A stretch of 64,000 nucleotides of DNA from Takakia lepidozioides. Lineage: Eukaryota; Streptophyta; Takakiopsida; Takakiales; Takakiaceae. Numbering within the stretch: the stretch's first letter is position 1; each line of letters begins with the position of its first letter. Positions 34,623 to 44,978 of the stretch are shown here, piece after piece. The position numbers and the translations under genes were made by a program. Below the pieces are notes generated by a model. The model saw only the letters and a list, made by a program, of their open reading frames with translations, did not search any database and was not told where the DNA came from. The stretch lies in assembly GCA_030704615.1 (NCBI GenBank), contig CM060731.1, forward strand, positions 84,486,756 to 84,550,755. The letters run 5' to 3'.

Positions 34623-34770
34623 AATGGCACATGTGGTGCCCCATGTGCCATCCCACATGCCACATGCTTTCAAAAAAAATATAGAGAAATTAATAGATTT
34701 GAAGATTCGTTATAAATTACATGGCATGTGGCACCGCATGTGCCATCCAGCATGCCACATGCATTCAGAA
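34623..34770. repeat. Duplicated palindrome-rich motif upstream of WDR12
   Basis: Two copies about 100 bp apart contain CATGTGCCATCCCACATGCC and CATGTGCCATCCAGCATGCC, each made of GGCACATG/CATGTGCC half-sites that can fold. They lie about 200-340 bp upstream of the WDR12 start, in the promoter region, but could equally be a repeat. Confidence 0.55.
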
Positions 34771-34974
34771 TATATTTATTTATTTAAAGGGAACGGAGCA
34801 GAGAAGCTGCGCAAAGTGCACGTTAAGATGAAGCCATTTGTGACCCCTGGAGTTATCTCCCTATAAATGGCCCATAAGCTTTTGATGCAACAAGTCTTTG
34901 TATCTAATTGCCGGATCCAGTATGTCTTGAATGAGAGGCTTTTGAAGACATCCTTGAAGAGTTGGCCTATGTGA

Positions 34975-35450
34975 CTGAGCAGCTGCTGCGGTACCACTCT
35001 CTCTCCCTGTCTCCAGTCTTCCCCTCTTTTCCCTCATCTCTTCCACTGTCCCTGTCTCTCCCTCTTTTCCCTCATCTCTCCCTCTGTCCAATCAGGATGT
35101 GGAGAGAGAGGGAGTGCTGAGGGAAAAAGAAAGGAAAAAAAAAGGTGGGGGGAGTGATTGAGCAGCAGCTGTTTAGTCCCCCCCCCCCCCACATTTCTTT
35201 TTTCTTTTTTTTCCCTCATCTCTCCCTCTGTCCAATCAGGATGTGGAGAGAGAGGGAGAGAGAGGGAGTGTTGAGGGGGAAAAAAAAAAAAGGGAAAAAA
35301 AAAGGGAGGGGGCAACTGAGCAAAGCTGCCCTCTCTCCCTCTCTGTCCCTCTTTTCCCTCATCTCTCCCTCTGTCCCTCTATCATTTCTCTTTTTGTCTC
35401 CCTCTTTCCCTCTCCCTCTCTCTCTTCCTCTCTCCCTCTCTCCATGAACA
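34975..35450. repeat. Tandem CTCTCCCT / GAGAGAGGGA repeat, three units
   Basis: Units near 34985-35155, 35165-35320 and 35325-35450 share TCTCCCTCTGTCCAATCAGG followed by ATGTGGAGAGAGAGGGAG, an A/G-rich run and GAGCA(G)AGCTG. Each unit's pyrimidine half can fold onto its purine half. Long open frames here are artefacts of low complexity. Confidence 0.7.
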
Positions 35451-35840
35451 GTGACACAACTTTTGGTGTGAGCATACAAGTTATGGACAAGTGTCCATAT
35501 CTTTGGTTGCAATTCCGGGTGTGGTACCGCAAACCCGTCCGCGAGGTCGACGGGTCGATGATTCCTCACCATCGCATCCTAATTAACACATATGGCCACC
35601 ATTTCTTTCATTCCTATAAAGAAAAAAAAAATCCCAAAAAGGCCAGACCACATTCCCGGAGGGCCTGGGATTTTGCCTCAGCACAGAGGGGACTTTCAAA
35701 TTGATAAACAGAGGCAGAACATCTCTCTGGTGAGAGAACCCAGGACAATAAACCCAAAATGATATTCTCTTCATGTTGCCCACACCATGGAAAACTTTAG
35801 TGAGACCCAGCGCTTTGCGCTTACCAAATTGAACCATTTT
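35440..35840 (-). pseudogene. Rearranged LINE fragments
   Basis: The minus-strand segments VQFGKRKALGLTKVFH and YCPGFSHQRD match the LINE at 55597-57172 (VQTGKRKALGLTKFFH; HCPGYSHQRE). A further piece at 35440-35530 (minus) matches its RT segment around CTCACACCAAAAGTTGTGTC. Their order differs from that of the LINE, and the part at 35637-35712 resembles the LINE 3' flank in the opposite orientation, so several fragments have been joined or inverted. Confidence 0.6.
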
Positions 35841-35879
35841 TTGGATATGTGAATCCTAATTAGCGTCTATCCTTTGGAA

Positions 35880-36025
35880 CCCAAAACAAAGCCAAAACCT
35901 ATAATCCAAAACCCAAAACCCAGCACCATAAAGAAAAAAAAAAAACCCTACCCCAGTAACCTTAAGGAAAAGAAAAGAAAAACCCTAAGAACCCCAAAAA
36001 CCATTAAACCCTAAACCCAAAGATA
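35880..36025. repeat. Degenerate telomere-like tract
   Basis: AAAACCC, ACCCTAA and TTAAACCCTAAACCC words recur, including a TAAACCCTAAACCC match to two plant telomere units, amid A-rich spacers. It could be an interstitial telomere scar or the A-rich tail region of a retroelement. Confidence 0.4.
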
Positions 36026-36254
36026 ACCCCTTGTTTGCCTACCTTACAAGGCTGAGGGAAGGCGTTTCTTTGCGACGTCCAGGGCAGCGCGTCACTGCGA
36101 TGGGTTTTTTTTATTGCGATGCAGGGTGGTCGCTAGTAAACGCCCCAATTTAAAAAAAAAAGCGGGGCGCCTCTTGCGACGGTCGGTGTCGCACACAGCC
36201 GCCTCGCCTTTTTTTTTTGCTAAGTGCCTGAAGCACCTCCTCTTTTCCCGCTCT

Positions 36255-36315
36255 TGCGTAAGGCAGTAGCCCTTCGGGGTGAAATGACTCCATAAGTTAC
36301 GCTTCCTTGGGGAGG
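36255..36315 (+). mobile_element. Truncated SINE family 1 body
   Basis: AAGGCAGTAGCCCTTCGGGG ... GACTCCATAAGTTACGCTT matches the 3' body of the SINEs at 8845 and 18360, but the tRNA-like head is absent. It is followed by a T/C-rich tail. Confidence 0.65.
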
Positions 36316-36795
36316 CGTCATACTTTTTTTTCCCCCCTCTTTTTTGCGGTCAAGCAGGAGTGGAGAGACTAGGGTTTAGGGTGGAGGAGAAATGAACCTG
36401 ATGTGAAGCGCCCGAGCTGCTTGCAAGGTCGAGAGGAGAATCAAGGCGCCGGGTGTCCCTATGTTCTTGCCATAAATTTCATTTGGTGCATGCAGCTGCA
36501 TTTGATCCAGAGCTACACTCTGTACTGGAGCTGGCCAGTGATGCTGAGCTGTTTGAACTGTCGAACATTCTCTATGGACAGAGGTGTTTCCCCTCACCCT
36601 CACTGTTTTCTGTCTTCCGTAAGTAATTTGCCTCCTGATTGGGTGAGAACTTGTAGAAGCAGATATTTGGTTTGCATGGGCAACTGATTTTTTGGATTAC
36701 CTGAAGCATGGCCGTGTGCTACATGAGGTAGGCAGTTCATTCACCCCAGGTTTTATGCTGTTCCATGACATTGCATTTTCTTGATGTGAGAGACT

Positions 36796-37190
36796 TTGAC
36801 GCTTGGTTTGAATGGAGAGTATGTGGCAGAGGAGAGATTATTGGAGAGAGCTTACTGGAAAATTAGATTGGCTGACATTAGTGTTGGTGATGGGCAGCCT
36901 GCTGAGCCTGCTGCTGAAGTCAGTGGCACCAGGAGATGGGTCCAGCAGGGGCAGCATTGTAGACGTTATGCAGGAGTACAAGCACAAAGGCCGAGATGCA
37001 CAGCTGAACGAGATGTGGTGTCATGGAATGCGATGCTTGCAAGGTGTGCAGAGCAGGGGTGCGGGATGGGGCTTTGGAGACCTATGAGCAAATGACGGGG
37101 CCGGAAGGGGTGAAGCTCGACCACATCATATTTGTGTGCGTTTGCAGTGCGTGTACAACGTTTGGAATCACGCTTGTGGACTTTAGCTGC
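36796..37190 (+). pseudogene. PPR (PLS-type) repeat remnant, frameshifted
   Basis: ERDVVSWNAMLARCAEQG (about 36999-37053) shifts frame near 37060 into ALETYEQMTGPEGVKLDHII, then FVCVCSACTTFG. This matches the PLS-class pentatricopeptide pattern RDVVSWNAMI...A..G...AL.LF..M..EGV.PD.ITF...L.AC. One repeat and a bit survive; upstream residues are too diverged to call. PPR proteins edit or process organelle RNA in plants. Here only a broken fragment is present. Confidence 0.7.
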
Positions 37191-37199
37191 TGATGCCAA

Positions 37200-38586
37200 G
37201 GCCACTCTTAGGTGAACAAGGAATGCAGTTGCCTTGGATCTTCATTTCCTTGGCTATGTTGTTGATGGTTTGACTGTAGGTGTCGTAGTTTCAGTATGGT
37301 GGCTGTATGCCTTGAGGGTTGCTCATATGGATTGAGCTTGGACTCAACCTACTACATTGCTTACCAAATCAATCTGTCGGACAGTAGGGTCCACACTTGG
37401 ATGGTGCTAGTAGGTGACAGTAGGGCTCAATAGGGCCCAATTTCCATGTCTGCAATAAGTTCAAACCTGGGGTTCCACAGGGATCAATAACATGTTGGGT
37501 TGTTGGTTGGCTTTGATGGATGCATGGGAGGCCATTTCAACATCTTTTTTTGCTGGGGTTGCCACTAAGAGCCAGAGACTCAGAAGTTAAAGCTTTGAGC
37601 TCTTGCAGGCTATAGATGATTGAGTCTGTACTAAGCTGCAGCTTGCCTCCACACCAAAGGAGTTAGCAAATGAGCAGGGTAGACAGGGCTCAGAGGTGGG
37701 GTGTTGAAAACAAGAGCTGCTGTGTTTGACCAGCTCACTACCAGTCTTGAAGCAGCTTGGACTAAACTGCGGAAAGAAGGTGATAATCCTCTTTCAGCAT
37801 CTACCCTAATGTTGTATTCCAATGTTGGGGCTCGTGATCTGATAAACTGATACAATAAAATAAACTGATGTTGTAAGGATTGAAAAACTCAGGAGGGAAG
37901 GTCTCTTTTTAAGAGTACATGACTTCTCTTTCCCAATTCCAATGTCGCAATCACTGCAAATTGACAGAAAAATCAAGTGGTAGCTGGGCTGGCTGAGTTG
38001 AGCTGGGCTGAGCTGGGCTGGTTCGCAACTGGATTACCCAAAAATGGATTTCTCTTTCCCAATTCCAAGGTCGCAATCACTGCAATTTGACAGAAAAATC
38101 ATTGCTGCATAACTAAGGTCATCATGGATAAGAGTCTACTTGGGTATGCAAGTCAAACCAGACCAGCCTACAAAGCTGTCCAGCAAAATGCTCAAACATC
38201 ATTTTTGCAACAGCCTGGGATTGGAGGAACCCAGTTGCCCCACCCTGCAAAAGCAAATGCTGAACCTTTCATACATTACTTTGAAGTATATCCAATCTGA
38301 CATGTGCTAAATCCAACTGATGGTATCCAAGAGACATATCAGGAGCATAGGTTGGGTGAGGCGGCCATTGGTATGGCCACTTAGTGGGAAAAATAGTTTA
38401 TTTGATGCCCAAGAGACTCCAGCTTGTGGACTCTCAATTTACCTTTGTACTTGTAGGTTGACAGGTGCTAGTTAGCAATTGTTGCTTAAGCAGACATGTG
38501 CAGTAAAGCTGCAAATCCAAATCTCGTTCCAAATCGTAAGTTGATTTCTTGGTGGGATACAAAGGGAATTGTGAATCCGAAACAAA
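37200..38586. other. Gene-free stretch with a local duplication
   Basis: A 55-bp direct duplication (TTCTCTTTCCCAATTCCAA ... GACAGAAAAATCA) lies at about 37921-37975 and 38048-38102, with a GCTGGGCTGA microsatellite between. No gene is supported. Confidence 0.5.
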
Positions 38587-39977
38587 ATGCGGCAACGAAG
38601 TGAAGTAGGATCTGTGATCTTGTTCAATTCGAAAAACGAGGATGATAATTGGATTCCCATGAAGGTGGAGAGTAACGCTTGGGTCGCATTGATGTCGGGT
38701 AGAAGAGGCGATCATGCTAAAGATTCATTGAAGCGCGGCGGAACTTCTACAACAGAGAGGGCGTACAAGGCGAAGCTGCTGAAGTTTTGTTTCGAAGGTG
38801 GATCCACAGTGGTATCCAAAATCTGCGCTCAACATGCTTACATGCAACGGCAACTCGATTTGCCTCCAGATGCAGCTTTTGGCGGAGGCGCTTGCAATTG
38901 TAAGTTGTCTAAGATCCTCATAAATTTACATTATTTGCTGTCAAGTTCACCTTGTATTGTGCATAGTGGAACAACTATATGATGAGGATGAGGTTTTATT
39001 GCAGACCTATACCTTTCCACGTTTGAAGATTGGATTGATCCGAAGAGTATAATGGACGTTTTGTATGTGGTGCACGCCGAAGTGGGTGAGGCTTGCCGTG
39101 GAAATCGAACGCACAAGGAGCTTCTGCGCGATCATGTGTACTTCTACAATGCATTTTACACCCCACGCAATGGTAGATCCGAGTTTGGAACAGTGCAGCC
39201 GATCCCTCTTCCTGGTTTTAGTGACCCAGCTTGGCCATTACCGGACATGGCGACCAGTGAGTATTTCAGACTTAAGTTGCGGTCTGATTTCTTATCCTCT
39301 ATGAAACCCAGAACAGGAAGCAAATCAACCCACTTACAATGGTTTATGCCAATTGGAGTAATGGTAGATCTATTTTCCGTGGCTAGCAGTATCTCTAAGA
39401 GCAATACCTTGTTCACTTTCAAAGAACCATGTGAGAAGCTGTTGGAATCACTGATGGATAGTGAATGGGATACAAAAATCACCATTGGAGCAGATGTCAT
39501 TAGATGTGTTGTCGATCGTTCAACACTGAGATTCAAATATCACATTGGCCGATCTGCTTTATACGCCACATTTCAATTCAATCGGCAACGCATGATATCC
39601 GAAAACAAATGGGAGACGATGGATCAGGTTCAGTCTGTGGAGATGGTCAGCTTATGTTGTGAATATGAAGCAAGACAACAAGAAATTGAGGTTAGGCGAC
39701 AGTGGTCAATGTCAAGCATTCGACATGAGATTGCGATTGCTTTTGGATCAGACATTCCTGAGGACTTCACGATCTTGGTGGATGAGGATGGGATCAAGTC
39801 TAAAAAGGTATGTGGAATTTGGTATGTGAAATCATGGTAATCCATTCACAGCTTCAAATGTTATGACAACTTCTGACAAAATTACATGTTTCTTGTTGAC
39901 AGGTAAACATCAGAGATGAGAAGTACACAGCTGCCGATGTGCTGCCTCCGAAACGACTACGACTTGTGGCAAATTAA
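38587..39977 (+). CDS. Intact three-exon orphan gene, 396 residues, family not recognised
   Basis: Exons 38587-38899, 39005-39807 and 39903-39977 have GT/AG borders and join in phase (1191 nt, 397 codons with stop). The start ATG sits in AACAAAATGC. The protein begins RQRSEVGSVILFNSKNEDDN, has a basic region (KRGGTSTTERAYKAKLLKF), a glycine turn at the first junction, a central mixed segment with YFYNAFYTP and PIPLPGFSDPAWPLPD, and a C-terminus IRHEIAIAFGSDIPEDFTIL with a possible small beta-grasp-like tail ending PPKRLRLVAN, which could act as a nuclear localisation signal. There is no signal peptide or membrane helix. I recognise no family. It could be a lineage-specific or transposon-derived gene. 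Its clean frame through two introns argues it is functional. Confidence 0.6.
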
Positions 39978-40004
39978 TCTTGATGTGTAGCCTTAGAGTT
40001 AGGG

Positions 40005-40250
40005 TTAGTCCGTGGGCTGTGATAATGGTGACATCTGTAACATTTGGTGACATTTAGTCTTAGAGTTAGGGTTGTGGAGCATTAGGATAACATTATGTGA
40101 CATTTTAGGTGACATTTTAGGTGACATTTTAGGTGATATTTTAACCTTTGTTATGTGAATAGTACTACGTTTGTTGGTTGAGAGTTATGGCTATGGAGCA
40201 TTAGGATAACATTATGTGACATTTTAGCTGACATTTTAACCTTTGTTAAA
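40005..40250. repeat. TGACATTTTAGG minisatellite and longer duplication
   Basis: The word GTGACATTTTAG occurs about six times, four of them in direct tandem at 40100-40140. The larger block GGAGCATTAGGATAACATTATGTGACATTTTAG is present twice (about 40076 and 40195). It lies in the 3' flank of the orphan gene. Confidence 0.75.
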
Positions 40251-40294
40251 AGGGGGTATGACCAAAAATATTACCTTTGTTGAGCGAATAATAT

Positions 40295-40440
40295 TTAGAA
40301 TTCGAACCCAGGATCTTGTGTTTGATATAGTGTCGAGGGATGCCATGGTAACCAAGAATGCTGTAATGATCCACTAATAACATTATGACTTTATTTGTAC
40401 TTAACCAAAAAAAATAAAAATAAAAAATAAAAAATAAAAA
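40295..40440 (-). mobile_element. tRNA-derived SINE, family 2, copy 2
   Basis: The minus strand carries GATCCTGGGTTCGAATTC with a B-box, matching the family-2 core near 26440. The other side has an (AAAAAT)n A-rich tract at 40408-40441. The A-box is weaker than in copy 1. Confidence 0.5.
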
Positions 40441-40449
40441 ATGGACTCT

Positions 40450-41367
40450 TGGAAAGTACTTGTAACTGTCTTTGTACTTAATGCTTAAAGCCATTTTAAG
40501 CTCCAGTTTAGTCAAGTTGCACTTTCCAGATGAGATTGAATGGATGGATGTTTGGGTCTTGGCTGGGTGCACAGATTGATTTGGGGTCTTGCTTCTCTTT
40601 TCGTGCTCCTCTCTTAACTTAGAGAGGGAGAGTGTGTGCGGACTTTTAGAGAGGGAGAATGCGGTGACTCCGTCCCGCCCCCCCTGAGCAGCAAGTCCAG
40701 GCGCTTAGTATGTCTGGGGGGCAGAGGATGTGGCGCATGCGGCTACGGCTGCAGCTTCAGGTTCATACTAGTTAGGCTCAGTTCTGCGCATCAAGAGATG
40801 AAAGGTTCCATGTCCTCATCTTTCGAGCGGTGCTGTCCTTCGAGCAGTGCTGTCCTCATCATGCTTGGCAGGGATCTTGGAGCATGCTGGGCCAAGTTGG
40901 GTTTGAATGCGCCAATGACATGACAGGCTGGAGTCGAGTAGTTGCATGGTTGAACATTAAAAAGGTGGGTAAGGGTCACATCAAAGAAAACTGTCTCTCT
41001 AGAACCAGGGTAACATTACTCTCCTCCCTCCAGTTTATTGTCATGTGGTCAAGTGCTGGAAGATCTCTGCTTAAGATGTTGTAATCATCAAGTCCATGGA
41101 GAGCAAGGTAACAAAACACAATAGCCCTACTAGTCCACTTCAACTGAAGATCCATTAATAATACGTTGTATGATGGCAGCATGTCTGACAGACTTACAGG
41201 AGCCCCCAGCAGAACAGAGGCAGTCGATATTCCGGGGTTGATGTGGCTTAAACACGACTTCACGGCTGTGCTTCGAATCACCGATTCAAATTCGTTTTCA
41301 TGAGGTGCATGGTCGCGTGGTGCTCATGATCAAAGAAAAACTGATCAATGTAGCTTGAACTTTCCAC
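40450..41367. other. Gene-free stretch
   Basis: Short open frames (for example 40636-40923) have no domain or splice support. Downstream of the copia fragment I could not recognise an LTR. Confidence 0.4.
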
Positions 41368-42158
41368 TCATTGATCGCAGATAAGCCCAAGCAGAAAACG
41401 AAAACGATTGAACTTGTCGGCTGCTGCTGGTAGAGCTTTTGTAAGGATATCTGCGATCTGGTCATGAGTGCCAATGTACCACAGTTGAACCAAGCGACGG
41501 ATCTGAAAATCACGAATCATGTGATAGCGTATGTCGATATGCTTGGTTCGACGATGGTACTCGGGGTTGTACACAAGCCTTATAGCACTCTGGTTATCAC
41601 CAAAAATCGTGGTAGGAGTAGTCTGTGGAAACCCAATGTCCTCCAACAGTCTCCTCAGCCACACAACTTCCTTTGATGTCAGTGATGCAGCGACATATTC
41701 TGCTTCAGTAGTCGATCCAGCTACACATGCCTGCTTACGGCTAATCCAGGTAACTGGTGCTCCGTTCAGAAAAACAAGGCACCCACTTCTCGACTTCCTG
41801 TCATCGACATCTCCTACAAAATCAGCATCCATCAAAGTGTTCTAACTTGAAATGGGATGTACCTCGCAGATACTTCATGACCCTTCTGACAGCATTGCAA
41901 TGTACATGCTTCGGCTTGGTACAGAATTTTGCAACTGTTCCCACAGCAAATGTGATATCAGGACGACTCCCTAGCATTGCAAACATGATGCTCCCAACAA
42001 TCTCAAAAAATGGAAAATCTGGTTCTTCATTTTCAAGATGAGCATCCAGTTCAATTGCACATTGGAATCCATGGGTGTAGAGGCAGTGTTGGCTATATCA
42101 AAACCATATTTCACAAGTATGCGCAAAATATACTGAGTTTGATCAATGAAGATCATCC
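41368..42158 (-). pseudogene. Ty1/copia reverse transcriptase end and RNase H
   Basis: The minus-strand 156-codon frame (41368-41835) is a copia RNase H: DADFVGDVDDRKSRSGCLVF, SRKQACVAGSTTEAEYVA, FGDNQSAI, RTKHIDIRYHMIRD, DILTKALP. Upstream, after frameshifts, come SRPDITFAV/KYLRGT-type residues and MIFIDQTQYILRILVKYGFD, the end of the RT domain. The reading frame then stops at the gypsy element (42159) and resumes beyond it at 51647 with YVGLHITRNREQR. The RNase H is well preserved, but the RT is shifted in at least two places. Confidence 0.9.
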
Positions 42159-42172
42159 TGTGAAGCCTTAAG

Positions 42173-42628
42173 ACAAGCCTGAAGCATATACTCATTTCCT
42201 CTCAAGAAGCGAACTTGCACAACAAAGGGGCAAGCGGAAAGAGCAAGCAGTGTGCGAGAGGAGGATCAAACACACGAATCAGACACTAAGCAGCGCTCAT
42301 CCAAAAACTTGTACACCCAAATCACATATACAGCAACACCCGAGTACACCGCCCTGACCTTGTGTCAGGGCGCCGTCTTTATACAAAAGCCCTAACCTTA
42401 ATGGCCCGCCGCGTGGCGAGGCATTATAGGCCCAAGCCCATGGTGTTGCCTTGCAGCCCTGGATCTAACGAAGGGCCAGGATAAAGCCACCAGCCTAAAC
42501 TAACCCTAACCTAAACATCATTGTAACGGATTAACGACTTTATACGCCAAATAAATATACGATGAATGTGTATCGCCGTTTTGGATGAAACGGGTAAATC
42601 TGTGATGAGGAAAGTTTGGGGCATCACA
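42173..42628 (-). repeat. gypsy LTR (3' LTR in element orientation)
   Basis: 456 bp aligned to 51189-51641 with roughly 20 differences (about 95% identity), including a 4-bp indel near 42350. About 14 further bp (42159-42172) on its outer side have no counterpart in the other LTR. It contains a TTTATAC-type TATA candidate. Confidence 0.9.
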
Positions 42629-42953
42629 TCTGTGAAGCCTACCCCCCACGAAAAATCCTGAGCTCCGCGAAGTACAATATAAGAAATAACAAGTAAATGT
42701 TTGGGGAGAAAATCACCCTCCACTGCTGGGTGAAAAACCTACCAAAGGAAAACCGTTGCAGGGAGTACACGTGGTGGCTAGGAAAACCGTGCAGGGAGTA
42801 CACGTGGTGACATATCATAGGTCTACAAAATGCATCAAGAGCTAGAACAAAAGGCCAGAGCCGCAAGCTAACACTAATCCATCGAGGAAGCCAATCTGAA
42901 GAAGATCAAGACATCATTCCACCGTACGTCCCTCCACATTGATGCACGTAAGA

Positions 42954-44273
42954 TCAAAGACTAGCTCGGAATGCACCATCCGTGAGAGAAACGGGTTCAT
43001 CATGCACGTGAACATTGAACCCCTGTGGAAGAAGGAGAGCACGTCGCCCATGTAAAAGCTCATAGATCAAGTATGGACCGTCGATCTTAAGCTTAGATTT
43101 GCATGCATGCTTGCCATGTTGCAGCCGAATGCACACGGTCTGTCCCACCTGAAAAAGGTTAGAATACTTGACACGCTTGTTAAAATTACGGGCTTGGGTG
43201 AGCTGAGCCTTACCAATGTTCGTCTTGGCATCATGGATGGACACCGCATGCCGAGCATGAAGATCCTCAACAAAGGTCTCAAGATCAACTGGCTCAGCTA
43301 CAGTAGAAATAAGAGGGGTAGAATGCAAAGGAGAAACACACTTGCGACCATACAACAACTCAAAAGGAGTCTTCTTAGTGCTAGCATGCACGGCGGTGCG
43401 ATAAGCAAAGAGAATAGGGGGAAGAAAGGTATCCCACTCCCTGGTAAGTGCGCCATTCTTCTCCAACATGCGGCAAAGAGTTTGGTTGAAGCGTTCCGTA
43501 AGGCCATTGGTCTGGGGATGGTATGGGGCTGTGGTGGAATGCTTGACACCAAAGTTGAAGCACACCACCATGAGGAGCTGGTTACAAAACTCCTTGCCCT
43601 GATCCGTTAGTATCTCCCGAGGACACCTATGTCGCATAAGGATCTCATTGAAGAAGAACTGAGCTACAACATCAATAGCCTTGGAACGCAAAGGCCGGAC
43701 TTCTACCCACTTAGTCAAGTAGTCGGTAGCAACACAAAGGTAGCTTCGACCCTTTGATGTGAGTGCGAGGGGTCCTACCAAGTCAATGCCAACACGAGCA
43801 AAAGCATGGGTGACAGACAAAGGCTGCAGCTCATACAAGATCCGGGCCCTAGGGAGAGCAATGTTAGCACGACAACCTTCACATTTAGAGATGAACTCGG
43901 CGACGTCTCGGTGAATTCCCAGCCAATAGTATACCTCTTGGATGCGGGCCGCAGTTTTCTTGATACCAAGATGACCTGCATACAAGGAACAATGGAAACG
44001 CTCCAATAAAGCATTCAGCTGGCTCCGTGGTGGCACCTCCAAGTAGCATGGCACTCCTCCTCTAGTGAGCTCCTTGAAAGGCTTATCACCCATAAAACGG
44101 TGAGTAGACACATGATAGAGAATTTGTTTACGCAAGGACTCGGAAAGGCCAGCTGGCAAACGCCCTGATTGGCATTGCTGGAGTAGCGCAGCATATAACT
44201 GATCATCCATGACTACACTGCACATAAGAGGTAGACAATGGGTTTTAGAGAAGGTGGTCTGGAGTGCATGCAC
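42954..44273 (-). CDS. gypsy integrase with intact frame (part of pol)
   Basis: 439 codons are uninterrupted. A zinc-binding HHCC domain is visible (HCSLYAGH ... KCEGC), then the integrase core: first Asp in VGIDLVGPL, second in LTDQGKEF, Glu in TERFNQTL, with conserved HPQTNG. A C-terminal GPY-like module (KIDGPYLIYELL) follows. The protein would insert element cDNA into the genome. The start is artificial because integrase is released from the Pol polyprotein. It is the best-preserved part of the element. Confidence 0.92.
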   Translation of the reverse strand: MHALQTTFSKTHCLPLMCSVVMDDQLYAALLQQCQSGRLPAGLSESLRKQILYHVSTHRFMGDKPFKELTRGGVPCYLEVPPRSQLNALLERFHCSLYAGHLGIKKTAARIQEVYYWLGIHRDVAEFISKCEGCRANIALPRARILYELQPLSVTHAFARVGIDLVGPLALTSKGRSYLCVATDYLTKWVEVRPLRSKAIDVVAQFFFNEILMRHRCPREILTDQGKEFCNQLLMVVCFNFGVKHSTTAPYHPQTNGLTERFNQTLCRMLEKNGALTREWDTFLPPILFAYRTAVHASTKKTPFELLYGRKCVSPLHSTPLISTVAEPVDLETFVEDLHARHAVSIHDAKTNIGKAQLTQARNFNKRVKYSNLFQVGQTVCIRLQHGKHACKSKLKIDGPYLIYELLHGRRALLLPQGFNVHVHDEPVSLTDGAFRASL

Positions 44274-44505
44274 CTATGATCTCTAGCCAGGGATACCTTC
44301 ACCTCATTTGTTATTACTCATGGACAGCCAAATCAGGCTTTGAGGCTCAAGCCAATAGTCACACCGGAGTGCAGCAGCCGAAAACACAACAAACTCGGGA
44401 GCCTATGAAAGAGAAGGACTAAAACACAACAAGGAACTTCCACCAAATCTTGTCCGAATTCTCGCAAAGCGATAGAGCCACCACACATGCTAACACATGA
44501 ATGAA

Positions 44506-44978
44506 TCAGCCAGGATCATCCAATAGGCTGGACCAACCCCAAGCAGACAATATGCCATGGGAATCCAGGGCCAAGGGTTGCTGATCTGCACAAAGAAGGT
44601 TGAGAAGAGGGGCAGCATCAGCAGCAACAAGGTCATCCAAGGTGAGCATAGGCCTGCTGACAGGAGGATCAATCCGTGTAAGAGAATCAAAATTCGTGTT
44701 TTCCTTGCCCTTCTTGTAGACTATATCCATGTCAAACTCCTGCAGATACAGAGCCCATCGAGCAAGTCTGCCATGAAGTTCCATAGGCTTAACAAGAGCT
44801 TTTAGTGGAAGATGATCTACAAACCGGCTACCATGCAAATATTGCCGAAAATGCTTCACCCCAAAGACCAGGGCCAGACCCTCCTTATCAGATATGGAAT
44901 AATTCCTTTCATGACGATCTAGATGACGGGATGCATAAGCTATGACATGCTCCTTGACATAAGATTGCAGAGATGGCA
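44506..44978 (-). pseudogene. gypsy RNase H domain
   Basis: VIAYASRHLDRHERNYSISD, KEGLALVFGVKHFRQYLHG, then WALYLQEFDMDIVYKKGKEN and DSLTRI, the usual end of a Ty3-type RNase H. It is separated from its RT (QTDASDVA at 45706-45760) by the solo LTR. A small frameshift lies just inside its start. Confidence 0.88.

Noticed and set aside
35145-35704. Long overlapping open frames on both strands
   Set aside because: They are purine/pyrimidine low-complexity translation (Ser/Leu/Pro or Glu/Arg/Gly runs).
43107-43610. 167-codon open frame on + inside the integrase region
   Set aside because: It is the antisense shadow of the integrase, whose motifs are unmistakable on the minus strand.
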